Part shown: positions 23,501-38,900 of the stretch, piece after piece
How the letters are laid out: every line of letters starts with the position of its first letter
How positions within the stretch are numbered: the first letter of the stretch is position 1
DNA from: Colletes latitarsis
Lineage: Eukaryota; Arthropoda; Insecta; Hymenoptera; Colletidae
Assembly (NCBI RefSeq): GCF_051014445.1
Contig: NC_135141.1
Span: 248,001 to 312,000, forward strand
Direction: 5' to 3'
Length of the DNA stretch: 64,000 nucleotides
Program-made: the position numbers and the translations under genes
Notes under the pieces: generated by a model
What the model was told of the DNA's origin: nothing
The model's input: only the letters and a program-made list of their open reading frames with translations
The model's database searches: none

Positions 23501-24834
23501 AAAGTAGATTTCATTGGATGTAAGAGTAGATGTAATTGGACAGTTAAGTATTTTTTATTATACTGTTAAAGCAATGTGTTTTAAGGGGAGGAGGTTTAAA
23601 CACCTCGCCTAACCTAACCTCGTCCGGATCTCGAGGGAAGGAACGCTGGGCAAATGGAAAATAATCGGTGCAAGTTGAATTTATTTTCGCTTAGTCGCCT
23701 TATACGATTAAGCCGTTTATTTCTTCTTAAATTTTACTCTTAATTACAATAGATAGAAGAAAATAATTTTCTAATTTGTTGATGGCGACTTCGTTAAAAA
23801 GTAATTATTCCGTCGGTAAAATGCGCAAGATTTCGGGGGTAAAATGATTGTAATTGACCCCCGCAACCGCAAATAATTTTTCCAAAACGATTTGAATTGA
23901 ATTTGTTTTCCCGTCGAACAACCGTTTTCACACCTTCTCGAATTTTTTTCTAGAAAGTGGGTAGGATTTCTGGGGTATGTCTAGTCACCAAAAATGATTG
24001 TAATTGACCCCCACAGCTAACAATATTTTTTTCAGAACGATTTGAAATATTTTAATTTCGTCGAAAAATTTCACACCTTCTCGAATTTTTTTCTAGAAAG
24101 TGGGTAGGATTTCGAGGGTATGTGTCATTTGGTCACAATTACCAAAAATGATTGTAATTGACCCCCGCAACCGAAAATAATTTTTCCAAAACGATTTGAA
24201 TTGAATTTTTTGTTTCTCTGTCACCTAATTAGATTTTCGGTAAGGAATTTTTTTCTCGAAAATGCGTAGGATCTCGGGGGTATGTGTAATGACCAAAAAT
24301 TATTGCAATTTACCCTCACAACCGAAAATAATTTTTTTAGAACGATTTGAAAAATTTTTTACCTCTTGTTTTGTAGTTGTTCCTTCCGATCCATAGGATT
24401 TAAAAGATTTATGAAAAATCTTTTAAATGTTTCATATAAATCTTGGCAAGAATTAAATTTTCTGTAAAAAAAAATTAAATAAATTTGTTCTCTGCCTTCT
24501 CTAGAAAAGAAAAAATTAAATGAGATGAAATCTTATACATTACATGCTTACTTAAATCGCATTGAAAACGAATACCACAAATGTTTCAGAATAATCTGCA
24601 AAATGGTCTCACTCGCAAAGGGTTAATTGAGAAATAAATGTTTGGTAATTGAAAACAGGTAAGCAGGTTATTAACCAGCTGTTTTTTTCGCTAAGACAAA
24701 TTGAAAACTCGGTTCTAACAAGGAAAAGTTGGAATGGTACCCGGTTTTGGGTTAGGTTTTACTTTAAGATATGTATTATTAAAGTTATTACAGGTACTAT
24801 TTTCCGAAATAGAACTATATTCTATTCACCACTA

Positions 24835-24931
24835 ATCAGCGTGGCCGTGAGTGATAAGGTGTTTGCCTGCAAGTTCGAGCTTCTTCTTTTGCTCTGCAGA
24901 TTCGAACCCTGGTAGAAGAAATCTTTTTTTT
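24835..24931 (+). pseudogene. Ser-like tRNA relic, copy 4
   Basis: Identical by eye to the relic at 1773-1869. Confidence 0.58.
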
Positions 24932-27062
24932 ATTTTTTCAATCATATTTTCGTACAATCAAGTACACATAACATGTGACATTATATTTTTGTATGCCCTT
25001 CGAATATTTCTTTTTTTTTAAGTTGAATTTAACCAAAATTACATTTATAACATAATATGTTATTTTCAATGTACGAAGTACATGAATCTGAAAAATGATG
25101 GTACTTTTCGTAAAAACAGTCAAAACATAAAAATTTCAAGCACCACGTGCATCTAACGAAAGTTCTGTTTTCACAGAAATTACAGAAATTATTTTCTATT
25201 TAATGATGATGATGGTGGAATGGAATGACCGCTTCATTTACATTGATAAAATGTGAACGATTTTCGGATAGTCGTACCTCGTACTTTTTACCTTATACTT
25301 GAGGTAAAAAGGGGTATAACCGGGTAAAACAGTTTTATGACATTACCTGCTAACTCATGTTACTGTTCTGATGAAAATGAAACGCTATGTTTTGTATTCG
25401 ACTATGTCCTTTTAAAATTTTTAATCCAACCCATACTTTGTATTAAACTGGTAAACGGGATCACTTTTCTTTTGTGGTTTAAACGGTTTGGTGGTGCACG
25501 TTATTAATTTTGATGGATCGATACAATTATTTTTTTATGCAAAGTTAAGCCAAATCAAACTAGTTAATATATATTTAGTTCGTCATAACAAATTGATAAT
25601 TATACGGTTATCTAAAAACATATCGAGGAAAATCATTATTAATTAATTTCTGCAACTATTAATTCTACTACTAAGTTTTGTTTATGTTATAAAAATAAGA
25701 TAATAACTCTTCTTATTGAAAAATCCCACAGCGTGCACGATACTGGCAAAGAGTGGATTCTCATTTTAATTTATTAATTTTCAATCTTAAACTATTGATT
25801 TTGAAAAATCGTATTAATAATATACATATGTTACGCTCACATATAAGAATAATAATAAGAAAAAAATTTCTTTTTTTTTTCAATAATTAAAATATGATCA
25901 GGGGGTTTTAAAACCCATTTATTTTCGTAAAATAAATTTTACAAAATTTCTTTTTCAAACTACTTACGTACTTTGCTTATGTGCGCCTACATCGTCATGT
26001 GCGTCGGAAAGTAAAAATGCCTGGGCAGTCAGTCGAGAATCTCGACTCGAGATTCCAAATCGTATGCCGTTGACGGGAGGTCGGATTTCAGTTGTTAAGA
26101 GCGAGAAGGCAAATGTGAGCCTTTCTCTCTCGACTCTCACGAGGCGGTCCGAAATTACTTCGGGCAGCGTCAGTTTGCCTTTGTCGACTTTCCGAAACAT
26201 TACGAGCTCACGTACGCGTGAGAGAGCACACTATGCCTTCGGTGCACTTCTGGCACCTCTGATTTCAGACACTTCCTCTAAACCAATCAAAAAACTTTTC
26301 GAACAAAAGTTACACAGAAATGACAACACTTGACAAGAAATTGCAATAGTAGAAATTAGCAAAACAGTTTTTATTCAACAAAAAATCAAGGTCGTTTCAA
26401 TTTTTTTTTAACAAAAATATATAATTTTAAATATATAATCGATTTGTTTGTTGTATCTTTGTATTCTCTTTAAAAAAAAAGTGTAAGAGGTCTTAGGTCG
26501 AAAATTGACTGGAATTCTTTAGAAGCTATGATTTTTCTTCCGAATTCCCATTCACGCGACACACTGTCTCCGCTCCGCCGCCCCCGGAGGAGGATTAAAC
26601 TTCATTAAATAAACGAAATACAGTTTGAAACCCTCCTATAACACGGTAGATCGGTTCCTATAAAATGCCGTGTTGTCTGAAACCGTGTTATATGAGACCT
26701 AACCCAGAGCCAGTTCACTCGAAAAGGGAGGGGAGTTATGGTCCGAAAACTTATTAAAAACGAATATTTTTTTTTAATTCAATGACAGAATTTACCACAC
26801 AGTATTTGTTTAAATAAGTAATATATTTAACATAACAGGAAATAATTAAATAAATATGAATGAGCGCAAGCAGGCTGTTGCAGCTCGTAATGCAAATCAA
26901 AACGTAACATACGAGAAACGTCGCGAGAAGGCGTCCCCAAGACGAAAGAAACAAAACCGTCAACGATGTGAATGACGCGCATCTCAACGACCCATTTTAT
27001 ATCAAACACATATAGATCGCTTTCTCACATTCTACATAAGCAATTTAATTTTTCTATGTATA

Positions 27063-28277
27063 CAGGGTGTTCGACCACCCCTGGGAAAAATTTTAATGGG
27101 AGATTCTAGAGGCCAAAATAAGACGAAAATCAAGAATACCAATTTGTTGATGGAGGCTTCGTTAAAACGTTATTAACAATTAAATTAAAAAATTTCAAAT
27201 CGTTTTGGAAAAATTATTTTCGGTTGCCAATTCGGGGGTCAAGTACAATCATTTTTTATGAATACACATATCCCCGACAATCCTACCCTCCTTCGAGAAA
27301 AAAAGTTCGGGTAGGTGGTGAAATTTCTCGGCGAAAAAAAAAATTTTTCAAATCGTTCTAAAAAAATTATTTCCGATTGCAAGGGTCGATTATAATCATT
27401 TTTTATGAATAGATATACCCCGGAAATCCTACCCAGTTTGGAGAAAAAAATTCGAGAAGGTGTGAAATTTTTCAACAAAATTAAAAAATTTTAAATCGTT
27501 CTAAAAAAATTATTTCTGATTGCAGGGACCAATTATAATAATTTTTGGTCGATAGACATACCCTCGAAATCGTAACCATTTTCGAGAAAAAAATTCCTTA
27601 CCGAAAATATAATTTCAGGCGAAAAATGCTTCCCGTAAATTTTATGTTTGAATCTTTAAAACACCATAACTTCTGAACGGATTGGACGATTTTAATGTTA
27701 AAAAAGCCAAACGCCGCGTATTTTAGTGTAGAATATGTAACAATTGTAAAAATATTGGAAAGGTTGTTCCTTGGCCCCGTAATGTTAGAAAACCCCCATA
27801 AAAATGGTCCAATTTTCAACTTAGATAGCCATAACTCCTATAATAGTGAATATATTTCAATGAAACTTTTTTCTCAAGTAGAGCCCATAGGTACCTACAA
27901 AAAAGTATTAAACAACTTTTCTGTAGGACGTCAAGCGAAATTATTAAAAATCAAAAACGAATTTTTAAGAAAAATCAACAGGGGATAGGTAGGTAGGTAG
28001 GTAGGTGCCTAAATTTTGTCGGCGAAATTGAAAAGTTTCAAATCGTTCTGGAAAAATTATTTTCGGTTGCGGAGGTAAATTATAATCATTTTCGGTGAAT
28101 AGACATACTCCCGAAATCTTACCCACTTTCGAGAAAAAATTCAGTATTGGCGGAACTTTAAACGTTAATAACTTTTTAACGAAGCCACCATCAACAAATT
28201 GGTATTCTTGATTTTCGTCTTATTTTGGCCTCTAGAATCTCCCATTAATATTTTTCCCAAGGGTGGCCGAACACCCT
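27063..28277. mobile_element. Palindromic TA-flanked element, copy 4
   Basis: Same structure as at 4003-5217; type A right end. Confidence 0.85.
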
Positions 28278-31200
28278 TATATATATGTATGTATGTATGT
28301 ATGTATAACAGAAAACAAAAAAACAAAAAAACACAAAAAATATTATTTTAATTTAACGCAACCTTAATTTAATAAATTATAATTTCTAATAATATATTTT
28401 TTCATGTAAAGCCACTATATTTCTTTCATTGTTCTTTCGCGTCATTACTTTAAGGTAATTTAGGTTTTAAATATGTTAAGCAAAAATCATGTTATCCAGT
28501 GCTGTACAAAGTTTTATGTTTTCGCAATTTTCTTATCGTGTTAGAGCGAAAGCGTGTTATAGGGGATATGATGCCGTGTTGTAGGGGACAAGCATCCCTG
28601 TATAGGGAAATTCTCTTTTACAAATGTCGACGGAATCCCGACGTAACACCTGTATCCACGAGTTGTTATTAATGAAGTTGAAGGTAGACGATCAACCAAG
28701 ATTCACACGTAACCAGTCTTCCGAATTCAAGGACACTTCAATTTGGCGACAAGCATGGGATGCTGCTCACGAAATACACGAAACTTTCGTCGTGAGAGTA
28801 GCACGTGAAATTTACTTACATAACCTAAATCGAGCACGTACTCTACCTCACTTACGGGCACGAACGTAAGGCGATTTATACAGTCGATATCGCCGATTTT
28901 TACAAAAGGTAAGTTTTAACATTTAAGTAAACAAAGCCTCTGTAAGTTTTATTTTCCATACTTCAAAAGTAAAAATAAATGCATGAAAAAAGAAAAAAAC
29001 GTTCTTGACAAGTCCTATAAAATACTTGAGTTCAGTTTGTTCATAATTCATCGGTAAAAGAATCTAACTCTATAACAATCCGATACACAAGATATAAAGT
29101 CAGTTTCTCCTTTCATTATTAGATGCGTTGACTTTAATTTTATAAATTATGATGATAAGTATGATGATTTTACAGAAAGAGTTTATTTTTAATATTAAAG
29201 ATTTCCTATATAAAGACAAGAAGGATATTTTTACCAATATCTATCTATCTATCTTAATATTCTTCACCCACTTGGCCCACTTACTTTAACGAGTCTGAGT
29301 AAATCATCAGTACTATCAGTACTATCATTTATTAATAAAAATAATAGTTGGATAACATAGAACTTAATATTATTAGTCACACCACTAATAAAATGAATCT
29401 GCGATTCCATATCCAAAGATATAGTATAAGCTAGAAAATTCAGATTATTCAAGTTACTTCTATCACTCGTCAAATTTTTTATGAAATTCTATGCTAATTC
29501 ATGCTCTTTAAAATATAATTATAATCTACTGGGACTTTTAGTTAACTTATGTTTTAATGAATCAATAATCAAAGTATCTATAATTAATATTAAAATCAAA
29601 TAAGAGTAGTCGAAATAGTATTAATATTTACTATCAGTCTCTGATATTTAAATTTTATTAAATATTTTAAATCTGTTATCACCTTGTTCAAATAATTTAT
29701 TACTAGCTTTGATAAAATAGATTTTGGGATGGATTTTTTAAGAATGGAATAAAAGGAATTCAGTTGTGAATTTTTATGAGGAATAAAGGGATATTATTAT
29801 ACTATCAACATGTATATCGTTCTTTAACTTGCCCATTTAGATATTTATATACTTGTATAAATATAAACCCACACTAAAATCATGTAAATATCTAAATCAT
29901 TTTTAAATCTATGATTTGGAAAATTTTAGGGACTTGGAACTTAATTAATCTTTTATCTTACAGTTTTATCACACTTTAGAAGATAAAAATCATAATAATA
30001 ATTTAATTTATTTTGCATAAAAACAGTCCTCTTCGTGCCTTTATATTTTCATTTTCTATGACCAAAAATTCGAAATTCGTTTCATTTTTACAAAAAAAGT
30101 GATTGGGATGTCCCCCAATCACTTATAAGTATCATTTGTCGATTATCTTAAATATCTTATTATATTTTTTCTATACTAAATTTTCAAACCTCTTTACCTT
30201 GATATCTTCTTTTTCATGTAATTTGAATACTTTTCTAAAGTAATCTTTTGTAAAATGTTCTGTTAATCTAAATTATCTAATAAATCTATATCAGAATTAG
30301 TTAATTCTGTTGTAAGATAAGTGAAAAATCAATGAAGACGAAGTTGCCAATATCAATTAAGTCAACTACTTTTGGTAATACATTTGGTTAAACATTCTTT
30401 CTTATTTTTTATCTCTGAATTTCGAGATTACACAGATTAAAAAAATTTGTCTCTCTTTATTATTGTATCTATTTTTTCAGAGGGTAAATAGGTTCGTCAT
30501 CCCCTTCTTCATTTGGCTTATCTTCATTTTCTTTCTTTCTTTCTCTATTTGAAATTTGAAAAGTCTATCCTTCTTTTATTAACTTAACCCAGACCTAACC
30601 AGACCACAATTCATCTTTCATATATTACTTCTAAATTCTTTCTTATTAATACTTTTCTGTATTAAAAAGTAAGTAGTCTTTCATGTGATGCTTATTCAAC
30701 ATTCTTACTACAGCTTGGTGTTGTTGTTGTTTCTTTTTTTTACCAAGAATAAAGTTATTTAAGAAGTTTATGCAGAAAATTTCACGTGAAAAATTTATTT
30801 TCTTAGAAAAGTACAACGTAGAACTACTATATATGATATGTTGTTTGTTTATAAAATCATCAATAACTACGTATAAATATGGAATTATTCTATATTCTAA
30901 CATTTTTCAATAATTGTATTAACCATATATCCAAGCTAACCAGTTTAGCCAGCATATGGACTTCTTTAACAGTTCTCCGTATTCCTTCAAATAGCATGTC
31001 ATTAGTGTTGTACGCACTGCATCTCATATTATACGCAATTAATGTGACTTTTATACATATTATGCAACTGTATTATATCAACAAAGGGTGTAGAAACCCG
31101 TAAATAAATAAATAAATAAAGAAGTATTAAAAAGAGGGTAACGTGGAACTTGAAATGATTTTTTAGTTATTTTCTTTGGATATTAAAGTAGATTTCATTG

Positions 31201-32518
31201 GATGTAAGAGTAGATGTAATTGGACAGTTAAGTATTTTTTATTATACTGTTAAAGCAATGTGTTTTAAGGGGAGGAGGTTTAAACACCTCGCCTAACCTA
31301 ACCTCGTCCGGATCTCGAGGGAAGGAACGCTGGGCAAATGGAAAATAATCGGTGCAAGTTGAATTTATTTTCGCTTAGTCGCCTTATACGATTAAGCCGT
31401 TTATTTCTTCTTAAATTTTACTCTTAATTACAATAGATAGAAGAAAATAATTTTCTAATTTGTTGATGGCGACTTCGTTAAAAAGTAATTATTCCGTCGG
31501 TAAAATGCGCAAGATTTCGGGGGTAAAATGATTGTAATTGACCCCCGCAACCGCAAATAATTTTTCCAAAACGATTTGAATTGAATTTGTTTTCCCGTCG
31601 AACAACCGTTTTCACACCTTCTCGAATTTTTTTCTAGAAAGTGGGTAGGATTTCTGGGGTATGTCTAGTCACCAAAAATGATTGTAATTGACCCCCACAG
31701 CTAACAATATTTTTTTCAGAACGATTTGAAATATTTTAATTTCGTCGAAAAATTTCACACCTTCTCGAATTTTTTTCTAGAAAGTGGGTAGGATTTCGAG
31801 GGTATGTGTCATTTGGTCACAATTACCAAAAATGATTGTAATTGACCCCCGCAACCGAAAATAATTTTTCCAAAACGATTTGAATTGAATTTTTTGTTTC
31901 TCTGTCACCTAATTAGATTTTCGGTAAGGAATTTTTTTCTCGAAAATGCGTAGGATCTCGGGGGTATGTGTAATGACCAAAAATTATTGCAATTTACCCT
32001 CACAACCGAAAATAATTTTTTTAGAACGATTTGAAAAATTTTTTACCTCTTGTTTTGTAGTTGTTCCTTCCGATCCATAGGATTTAAAAGATTTATGAAA
32101 AATCTTTTAAATGTTTCATATAAATCTTGGCAAGAATTAAATTTTCTGTAAAAAAAAATTAAATAAATTTGTTCTCTGCCTTCTCTAGAAAAGAAAAAAT
32201 TAAATGAGATGAAATCTTATACATTACATGCTTACTTAAATCGCATTGAAAACGAATACCACAAATGTTTCAGAATAATCTGCAAAATGGTCTCACTCGC
32301 AAAGGGTTAATTGAGAAATAAATGTTTGGTAATTGAAAACAGGTAAGCAGGTTATTAACCAGCTGTTTTTTTCGCTAAGACAAATTGAAAACTCGGTTCT
32401 AACAAGGAAAAGTTGGAATGGTACCCGGTTTTGGGTTAGGTTTTACTTTAAGATATGTATTATTAAAGTTATTACAGGTACTATTTTCCGAAATAGAACT
32501 ATATTCTATTCACCACTA

Positions 32519-32615
32519 ATCAGCGTGGCCGTGAGTGATAAGGTGTTTGCCTGCAAGTTCGAGCTTCTTCTTTTGCTCTGCAGATTCGAACCCTGGTAGA
32601 AGAAATCTTTTTTTT
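32519..32615 (+). pseudogene. Ser-like tRNA relic, copy 5
   Basis: Identical by eye to the relic at 1773-1869. Confidence 0.58.
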
Positions 32616-34746
32616 ATTTTTTCAATCATATTTTCGTACAATCAAGTACACATAACATGTGACATTATATTTTTGTATGCCCTTCGAATATTTCTTTTTT
32701 TTTAAGTTGAATTTAACCAAAATTACATTTATAACATAATATGTTATTTTCAATGTACGAAGTACATGAATCTGAAAAATGATGGTACTTTTCGTAAAAA
32801 CAGTCAAAACATAAAAATTTCAAGCACCACGTGCATCTAACGAAAGTTCTGTTTTCACAGAAATTACAGAAATTATTTTCTATTTAATGATGATGATGGT
32901 GGAATGGAATGACCGCTTCATTTACATTGATAAAATGTGAACGATTTTCGGATAGTCGTACCTCGTACTTTTTACCTTATACTTGAGGTAAAAAGGGGTA
33001 TAACCGGGTAAAACAGTTTTATGACATTACCTGCTAACTCATGTTACTGTTCTGATGAAAATGAAACGCTATGTTTTGTATTCGACTATGTCCTTTTAAA
33101 ATTTTTAATCCAACCCATACTTTGTATTAAACTGGTAAACGGGATCACTTTTCTTTTGTGGTTTAAACGGTTTGGTGGTGCACGTTATTAATTTTGATGG
33201 ATCGATACAATTATTTTTTTATGCAAAGTTAAGCCAAATCAAACTAGTTAATATATATTTAGTTCGTCATAACAAATTGATAATTATACGGTTATCTAAA
33301 AACATATCGAGGAAAATCATTATTAATTAATTTCTGCAACTATTAATTCTACTACTAAGTTTTGTTTATGTTATAAAAATAAGATAATAACTCTTCTTAT
33401 TGAAAAATCCCACAGCGTGCACGATACTGGCAAAGAGTGGATTCTCATTTTAATTTATTAATTTTCAATCTTAAACTATTGATTTTGAAAAATCGTATTA
33501 ATAATATACATATGTTACGCTCACATATAAGAATAATAATAAGAAAAAAATTTCTTTTTTTTTTCAATAATTAAAATATGATCAGGGGGTTTTAAAACCC
33601 ATTTATTTTCGTAAAATAAATTTTACAAAATTTCTTTTTCAAACTACTTACGTACTTTGCTTATGTGCGCCTACATCGTCATGTGCGTCGGAAAGTAAAA
33701 ATGCCTGGGCAGTCAGTCGAGAATCTCGACTCGAGATTCCAAATCGTATGCCGTTGACGGGAGGTCGGATTTCAGTTGTTAAGAGCGAGAAGGCAAATGT
33801 GAGCCTTTCTCTCTCGACTCTCACGAGGCGGTCCGAAATTACTTCGGGCAGCGTCAGTTTGCCTTTGTCGACTTTCCGAAACATTACGAGCTCACGTACG
33901 CGTGAGAGAGCACACTATGCCTTCGGTGCACTTCTGGCACCTCTGATTTCAGACACTTCCTCTAAACCAATCAAAAAACTTTTCGAACAAAAGTTACACA
34001 GAAATGACAACACTTGACAAGAAATTGCAATAGTAGAAATTAGCAAAACAGTTTTTATTCAACAAAAAATCAAGGTCGTTTCAATTTTTTTTTAACAAAA
34101 ATATATAATTTTAAATATATAATCGATTTGTTTGTTGTATCTTTGTATTCTCTTTAAAAAAAAAGTGTAAGAGGTCTTAGGTCGAAAATTGACTGGAATT
34201 CTTTAGAAGCTATGATTTTTCTTCCGAATTCCCATTCACGCGACACACTGTCTCCGCTCCGCCGCCCCCGGAGGAGGATTAAACTTCATTAAATAAACGA
34301 AATACAGTTTGAAACCCTCCTATAACACGGTAGATCGGTTCCTATAAAATGCCGTGTTGTCTGAAACCGTGTTATATGAGACCTAACCCAGAGCCAGTTC
34401 ACTCGAAAAGGGAGGGGAGTTATGGTCCGAAAACTTATTAAAAACGAATATTTTTTTTTAATTCAATGACAGAATTTACCACACAGTATTTGTTTAAATA
34501 AGTAATATATTTAACATAACAGGAAATAATTAAATAAATATGAATGAGCGCAAGCAGGCTGTTGCAGCTCGTAATGCAAATCAAAACGTAACATACGAGA
34601 AACGTCGCGAGAAGGCGTCCCCAAGACGAAAGAAACAAAACCGTCAACGATGTGAATGACGCGCATCTCAACGACCCATTTTATATCAAACACATATAGA
34701 TCGCTTTCTCACATTCTACATAAGCAATTTAATTTTTCTATGTATA

Positions 34747-35961
34747 CAGGGTGTTCGACCACCCCTGGGAAAAATTTTAATGGGAGATTCTAGAGGCCAA
34801 AATAAGACGAAAATCAAGAATACCAATTTGTTGATGGAGGCTTCGTTAAAACGTTATTAACAATTAAATTAAAAAATTTCAAATCGTTTTGGAAAAATTA
34901 TTTTCGGTTGCCAATTCGGGGGTCAAGTACAATCATTTTTTATGAATACACATATCCCCGACAATCCTACCCTCCTTCGAGAAAAAAAGTTCGGGTAGGT
35001 GGTGAAATTTCTCGGCGAAAAAAAAAATTTTTCAAATCGTTCTAAAAAAATTATTTCCGATTGCAAGGGTCGATTATAATCATTTTTTATGAATAGATAT
35101 ACCCCGGAAATCCTACCCAGTTTGGAGAAAAAAATTCGAGAAGGTGTGAAATTTTTCAACAAAATTAAAAAATTTTAAATCGTTCTAAAAAAATTATTTC
35201 TGATTGCAGGGACCAATTATAATAATTTTTGGTCGATAGACATACCCTCGAAATCGTAACCATTTTCGAGAAAAAAATTCCTTACCGAAAATATAATTTC
35301 AGGCGAAAAATGCTTCCCGTAAATTTTATGTTTGAATCTTTAAAACACCATAACTTCTGAACGGATTGGACGATTTTAATGTTAAAAAAGCCAAACGCCG
35401 CGTATTTTAGTGTAGAATATGTAACAATTGTAAAAATATTGGAAAGGTTGTTCCTTGGCCCCGTAATGTTAGAAAACCCCCATAAAAATGGTCCAATTTT
35501 CAACTTAGATAGCCATAACTCCTATAATAGTGAATATATTTCAATGAAACTTTTTTCTCAAGTAGAGCCCATAGGTACCTACAAAAAAGTATTAAACAAC
35601 TTTTCTGTAGGACGTCAAGCGAAATTATTAAAAATCAAAAACGAATTTTTAAGAAAAATCAACAGGGGATAGGTAGGTAGGTAGGTAGGTGCCTAAATTT
35701 TGTCGGCGAAATTGAAAAGTTTCAAATCGTTCTGGAAAAATTATTTTCGGTTGCGGAGGTAAATTATAATCATTTTCGGTGAATAGACATACTCCCGAAA
35801 TCTTACCCACTTTCGAGAAAAAATTCAGTATTGGCGGAACTTTAAACGTTAATAACTTTTTAACGAAGCCACCATCAACAAATTGGTATTCTTGATTTTC
35901 GTCTTATTTTGGCCTCTAGAATCTCCCATTAATATTTTTCCCAAGGGTGGCCGAACACCCT
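34747..35961. mobile_element. Palindromic TA-flanked element, copy 5
   Basis: Same structure as at 4003-5217; type A right end. Confidence 0.85.
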
Positions 35962-38900
35962 TATATATATGTATGTATGTATGTATGTATAACAGAAAAC
36001 AAAAAAACAAAAAAACACAAAAAATATTATTTTAATTTAACGCAACCTTAATTTAATAAATTATAATTTCTAATAATATATTTTTTCATGTAAAGCCACT
36101 ATATTTCTTTCATTGTTCTTTCGCGTCATTACTTTAAGGTAATTTAGGTTTTAAATATGTTAAGCAAAAATCATGTTATCCAGTGCTGTACAAAGTTTTA
36201 TGTTTTCGCAATTTTCTTATCGTGTTAGAGCGAAAGCGTGTTATAGGGGATATGATGCCGTGTTGTAGGGGACAAGCATCCCTGTATAGGGAAATTCTCT
36301 TTTACAAATGTCGACGGAATCCCGACGTAACACCTGTATCCACGAGTTGTTATTAATGAAGTTGAAGGTAGACGATCAACCAAGATTCACACGTAACCAG
36401 TCTTCCGAATTCAAGGACACTTCAATTTGGCGACAAGCATGGGATGCTGCTCACGAAATACACGAAACTTTCGTCGTGAGAGTAGCACGTGAAATTTACT
36501 TACATAACCTAAATCGAGCACGTACTCTACCTCACTTACGGGCACGAACGTAAGGCGATTTATACAGTCGATATCGCCGATTTTTACAAAAGGTAAGTTT
36601 TAACATTTAAGTAAACAAAGCCTCTGTAAGTTTTATTTTCCATACTTCAAAAGTAAAAATAAATGCATGAAAAAAGAAAAAAACGTTCTTGACAAGTCCT
36701 ATAAAATACTTGAGTTCAGTTTGTTCATAATTCATCGGTAAAAGAATCTAACTCTATAACAATCCGATACACAAGATATAAAGTCAGTTTCTCCTTTCAT
36801 TATTAGATGCGTTGACTTTAATTTTATAAATTATGATGATAAGTATGATGATTTTACAGAAAGAGTTTATTTTTAATATTAAAGATTTCCTATATAAAGA
36901 CAAGAAGGATATTTTTACCAATATCTATCTATCTATCTTAATATTCTTCACCCACTTGGCCCACTTACTTTAACGAGTCTGAGTAAATCATCAGTACTAT
37001 CAGTACTATCATTTATTAATAAAAATAATAGTTGGATAACATAGAACTTAATATTATTAGTCACACCACTAATAAAATGAATCTGCGATTCCATATCCAA
37101 AGATATAGTATAAGCTAGAAAATTCAGATTATTCAAGTTACTTCTATCACTCGTCAAATTTTTTATGAAATTCTATGCTAATTCATGCTCTTTAAAATAT
37201 AATTATAATCTACTGGGACTTTTAGTTAACTTATGTTTTAATGAATCAATAATCAAAGTATCTATAATTAATATTAAAATCAAATAAGAGTAGTCGAAAT
37301 AGTATTAATATTTACTATCAGTCTCTGATATTTAAATTTTATTAAATATTTTAAATCTGTTATCACCTTGTTCAAATAATTTATTACTAGCTTTGATAAA
37401 ATAGATTTTGGGATGGATTTTTTAAGAATGGAATAAAAGGAATTCAGTTGTGAATTTTTATGAGGAATAAAGGGATATTATTATACTATCAACATGTATA
37501 TCGTTCTTTAACTTGCCCATTTAGATATTTATATACTTGTATAAATATAAACCCACACTAAAATCATGTAAATATCTAAATCATTTTTAAATCTATGATT
37601 TGGAAAATTTTAGGGACTTGGAACTTAATTAATCTTTTATCTTACAGTTTTATCACACTTTAGAAGATAAAAATCATAATAATAATTTAATTTATTTTGC
37701 ATAAAAACAGTCCTCTTCGTGCCTTTATATTTTCATTTTCTATGACCAAAAATTCGAAATTCGTTTCATTTTTACAAAAAAAGTGATTGGGATGTCCCCC
37801 AATCACTTATAAGTATCATTTGTCGATTATCTTAAATATCTTATTATATTTTTTCTATACTAAATTTTCAAACCTCTTTACCTTGATATCTTCTTTTTCA
37901 TGTAATTTGAATACTTTTCTAAAGTAATCTTTTGTAAAATGTTCTGTTAATCTAAATTATCTAATAAATCTATATCAGAATTAGTTAATTCTGTTGTAAG
38001 ATAAGTGAAAAATCAATGAAGACGAAGTTGCCAATATCAATTAAGTCAACTACTTTTGGTAATACATTTGGTTAAACATTCTTTCTTATTTTTTATCTCT
38101 GAATTTCGAGATTACACAGATTAAAAAAATTTGTCTCTCTTTATTATTGTATCTATTTTTTCAGAGGGTAAATAGGTTCGTCATCCCCTTCTTCATTTGG
38201 CTTATCTTCATTTTCTTTCTTTCTTTCTCTATTTGAAATTTGAAAAGTCTATCCTTCTTTTATTAACTTAACCCAGACCTAACCAGACCACAATTCATCT
38301 TTCATATATTACTTCTAAATTCTTTCTTATTAATACTTTTCTGTATTAAAAAGTAAGTAGTCTTTCATGTGATGCTTATTCAACATTCTTACTACAGCTT
38401 GGTGTTGTTGTTGTTTCTTTTTTTTACCAAGAATAAAGTTATTTAAGAAGTTTATGCAGAAAATTTCACGTGAAAAATTTATTTTCTTAGAAAAGTACAA
38501 CGTAGAACTACTATATATGATATGTTGTTTGTTTATAAAATCATCAATAACTACGTATAAATATGGAATTATTCTATATTCTAACATTTTTCAATAATTG
38601 TATTAACCATATATCCAAGCTAACCAGTTTAGCCAGCATATGGACTTCTTTAACAGTTCTCCGTATTCCTTCAAATAGCATGTCATTAGTGTTGTACGCA
38701 CTGCATCTCATATTATACGCAATTAATGTGACTTTTATACATATTATGCAACTGTATTATATCAACAAAGGGTGTAGAAACCCGTAAATAAATAAATAAA
38801 TAAAGAAGTATTAAAAAGAGGGTAACGTGGAACTTGAAATGATTTTTTAGTTATTTTCTTTGGATATTAAAGTAGATTTCATTGGATGTAAGAGTAGATG

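Larger units (their letters stand above)
23063..30746 (+). repeat. Array copy 4 (type A)
   Basis: It is 7684 bp, matching copies 2, 3 and 5 at all marker sites inspected. Confidence 0.95.
30747..38430 (+). repeat. Array copy 5 (type A, last of its type)
   Basis: It is 7684 bp. It is the last copy with the type A states: C at the tRNA-upstream site, the 6-bp AAAAAT-type insertion in the AT-rich spacer, four TTTC steps near its end, and loss of the terminal G of the palindromic element. Confidence 0.95.
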
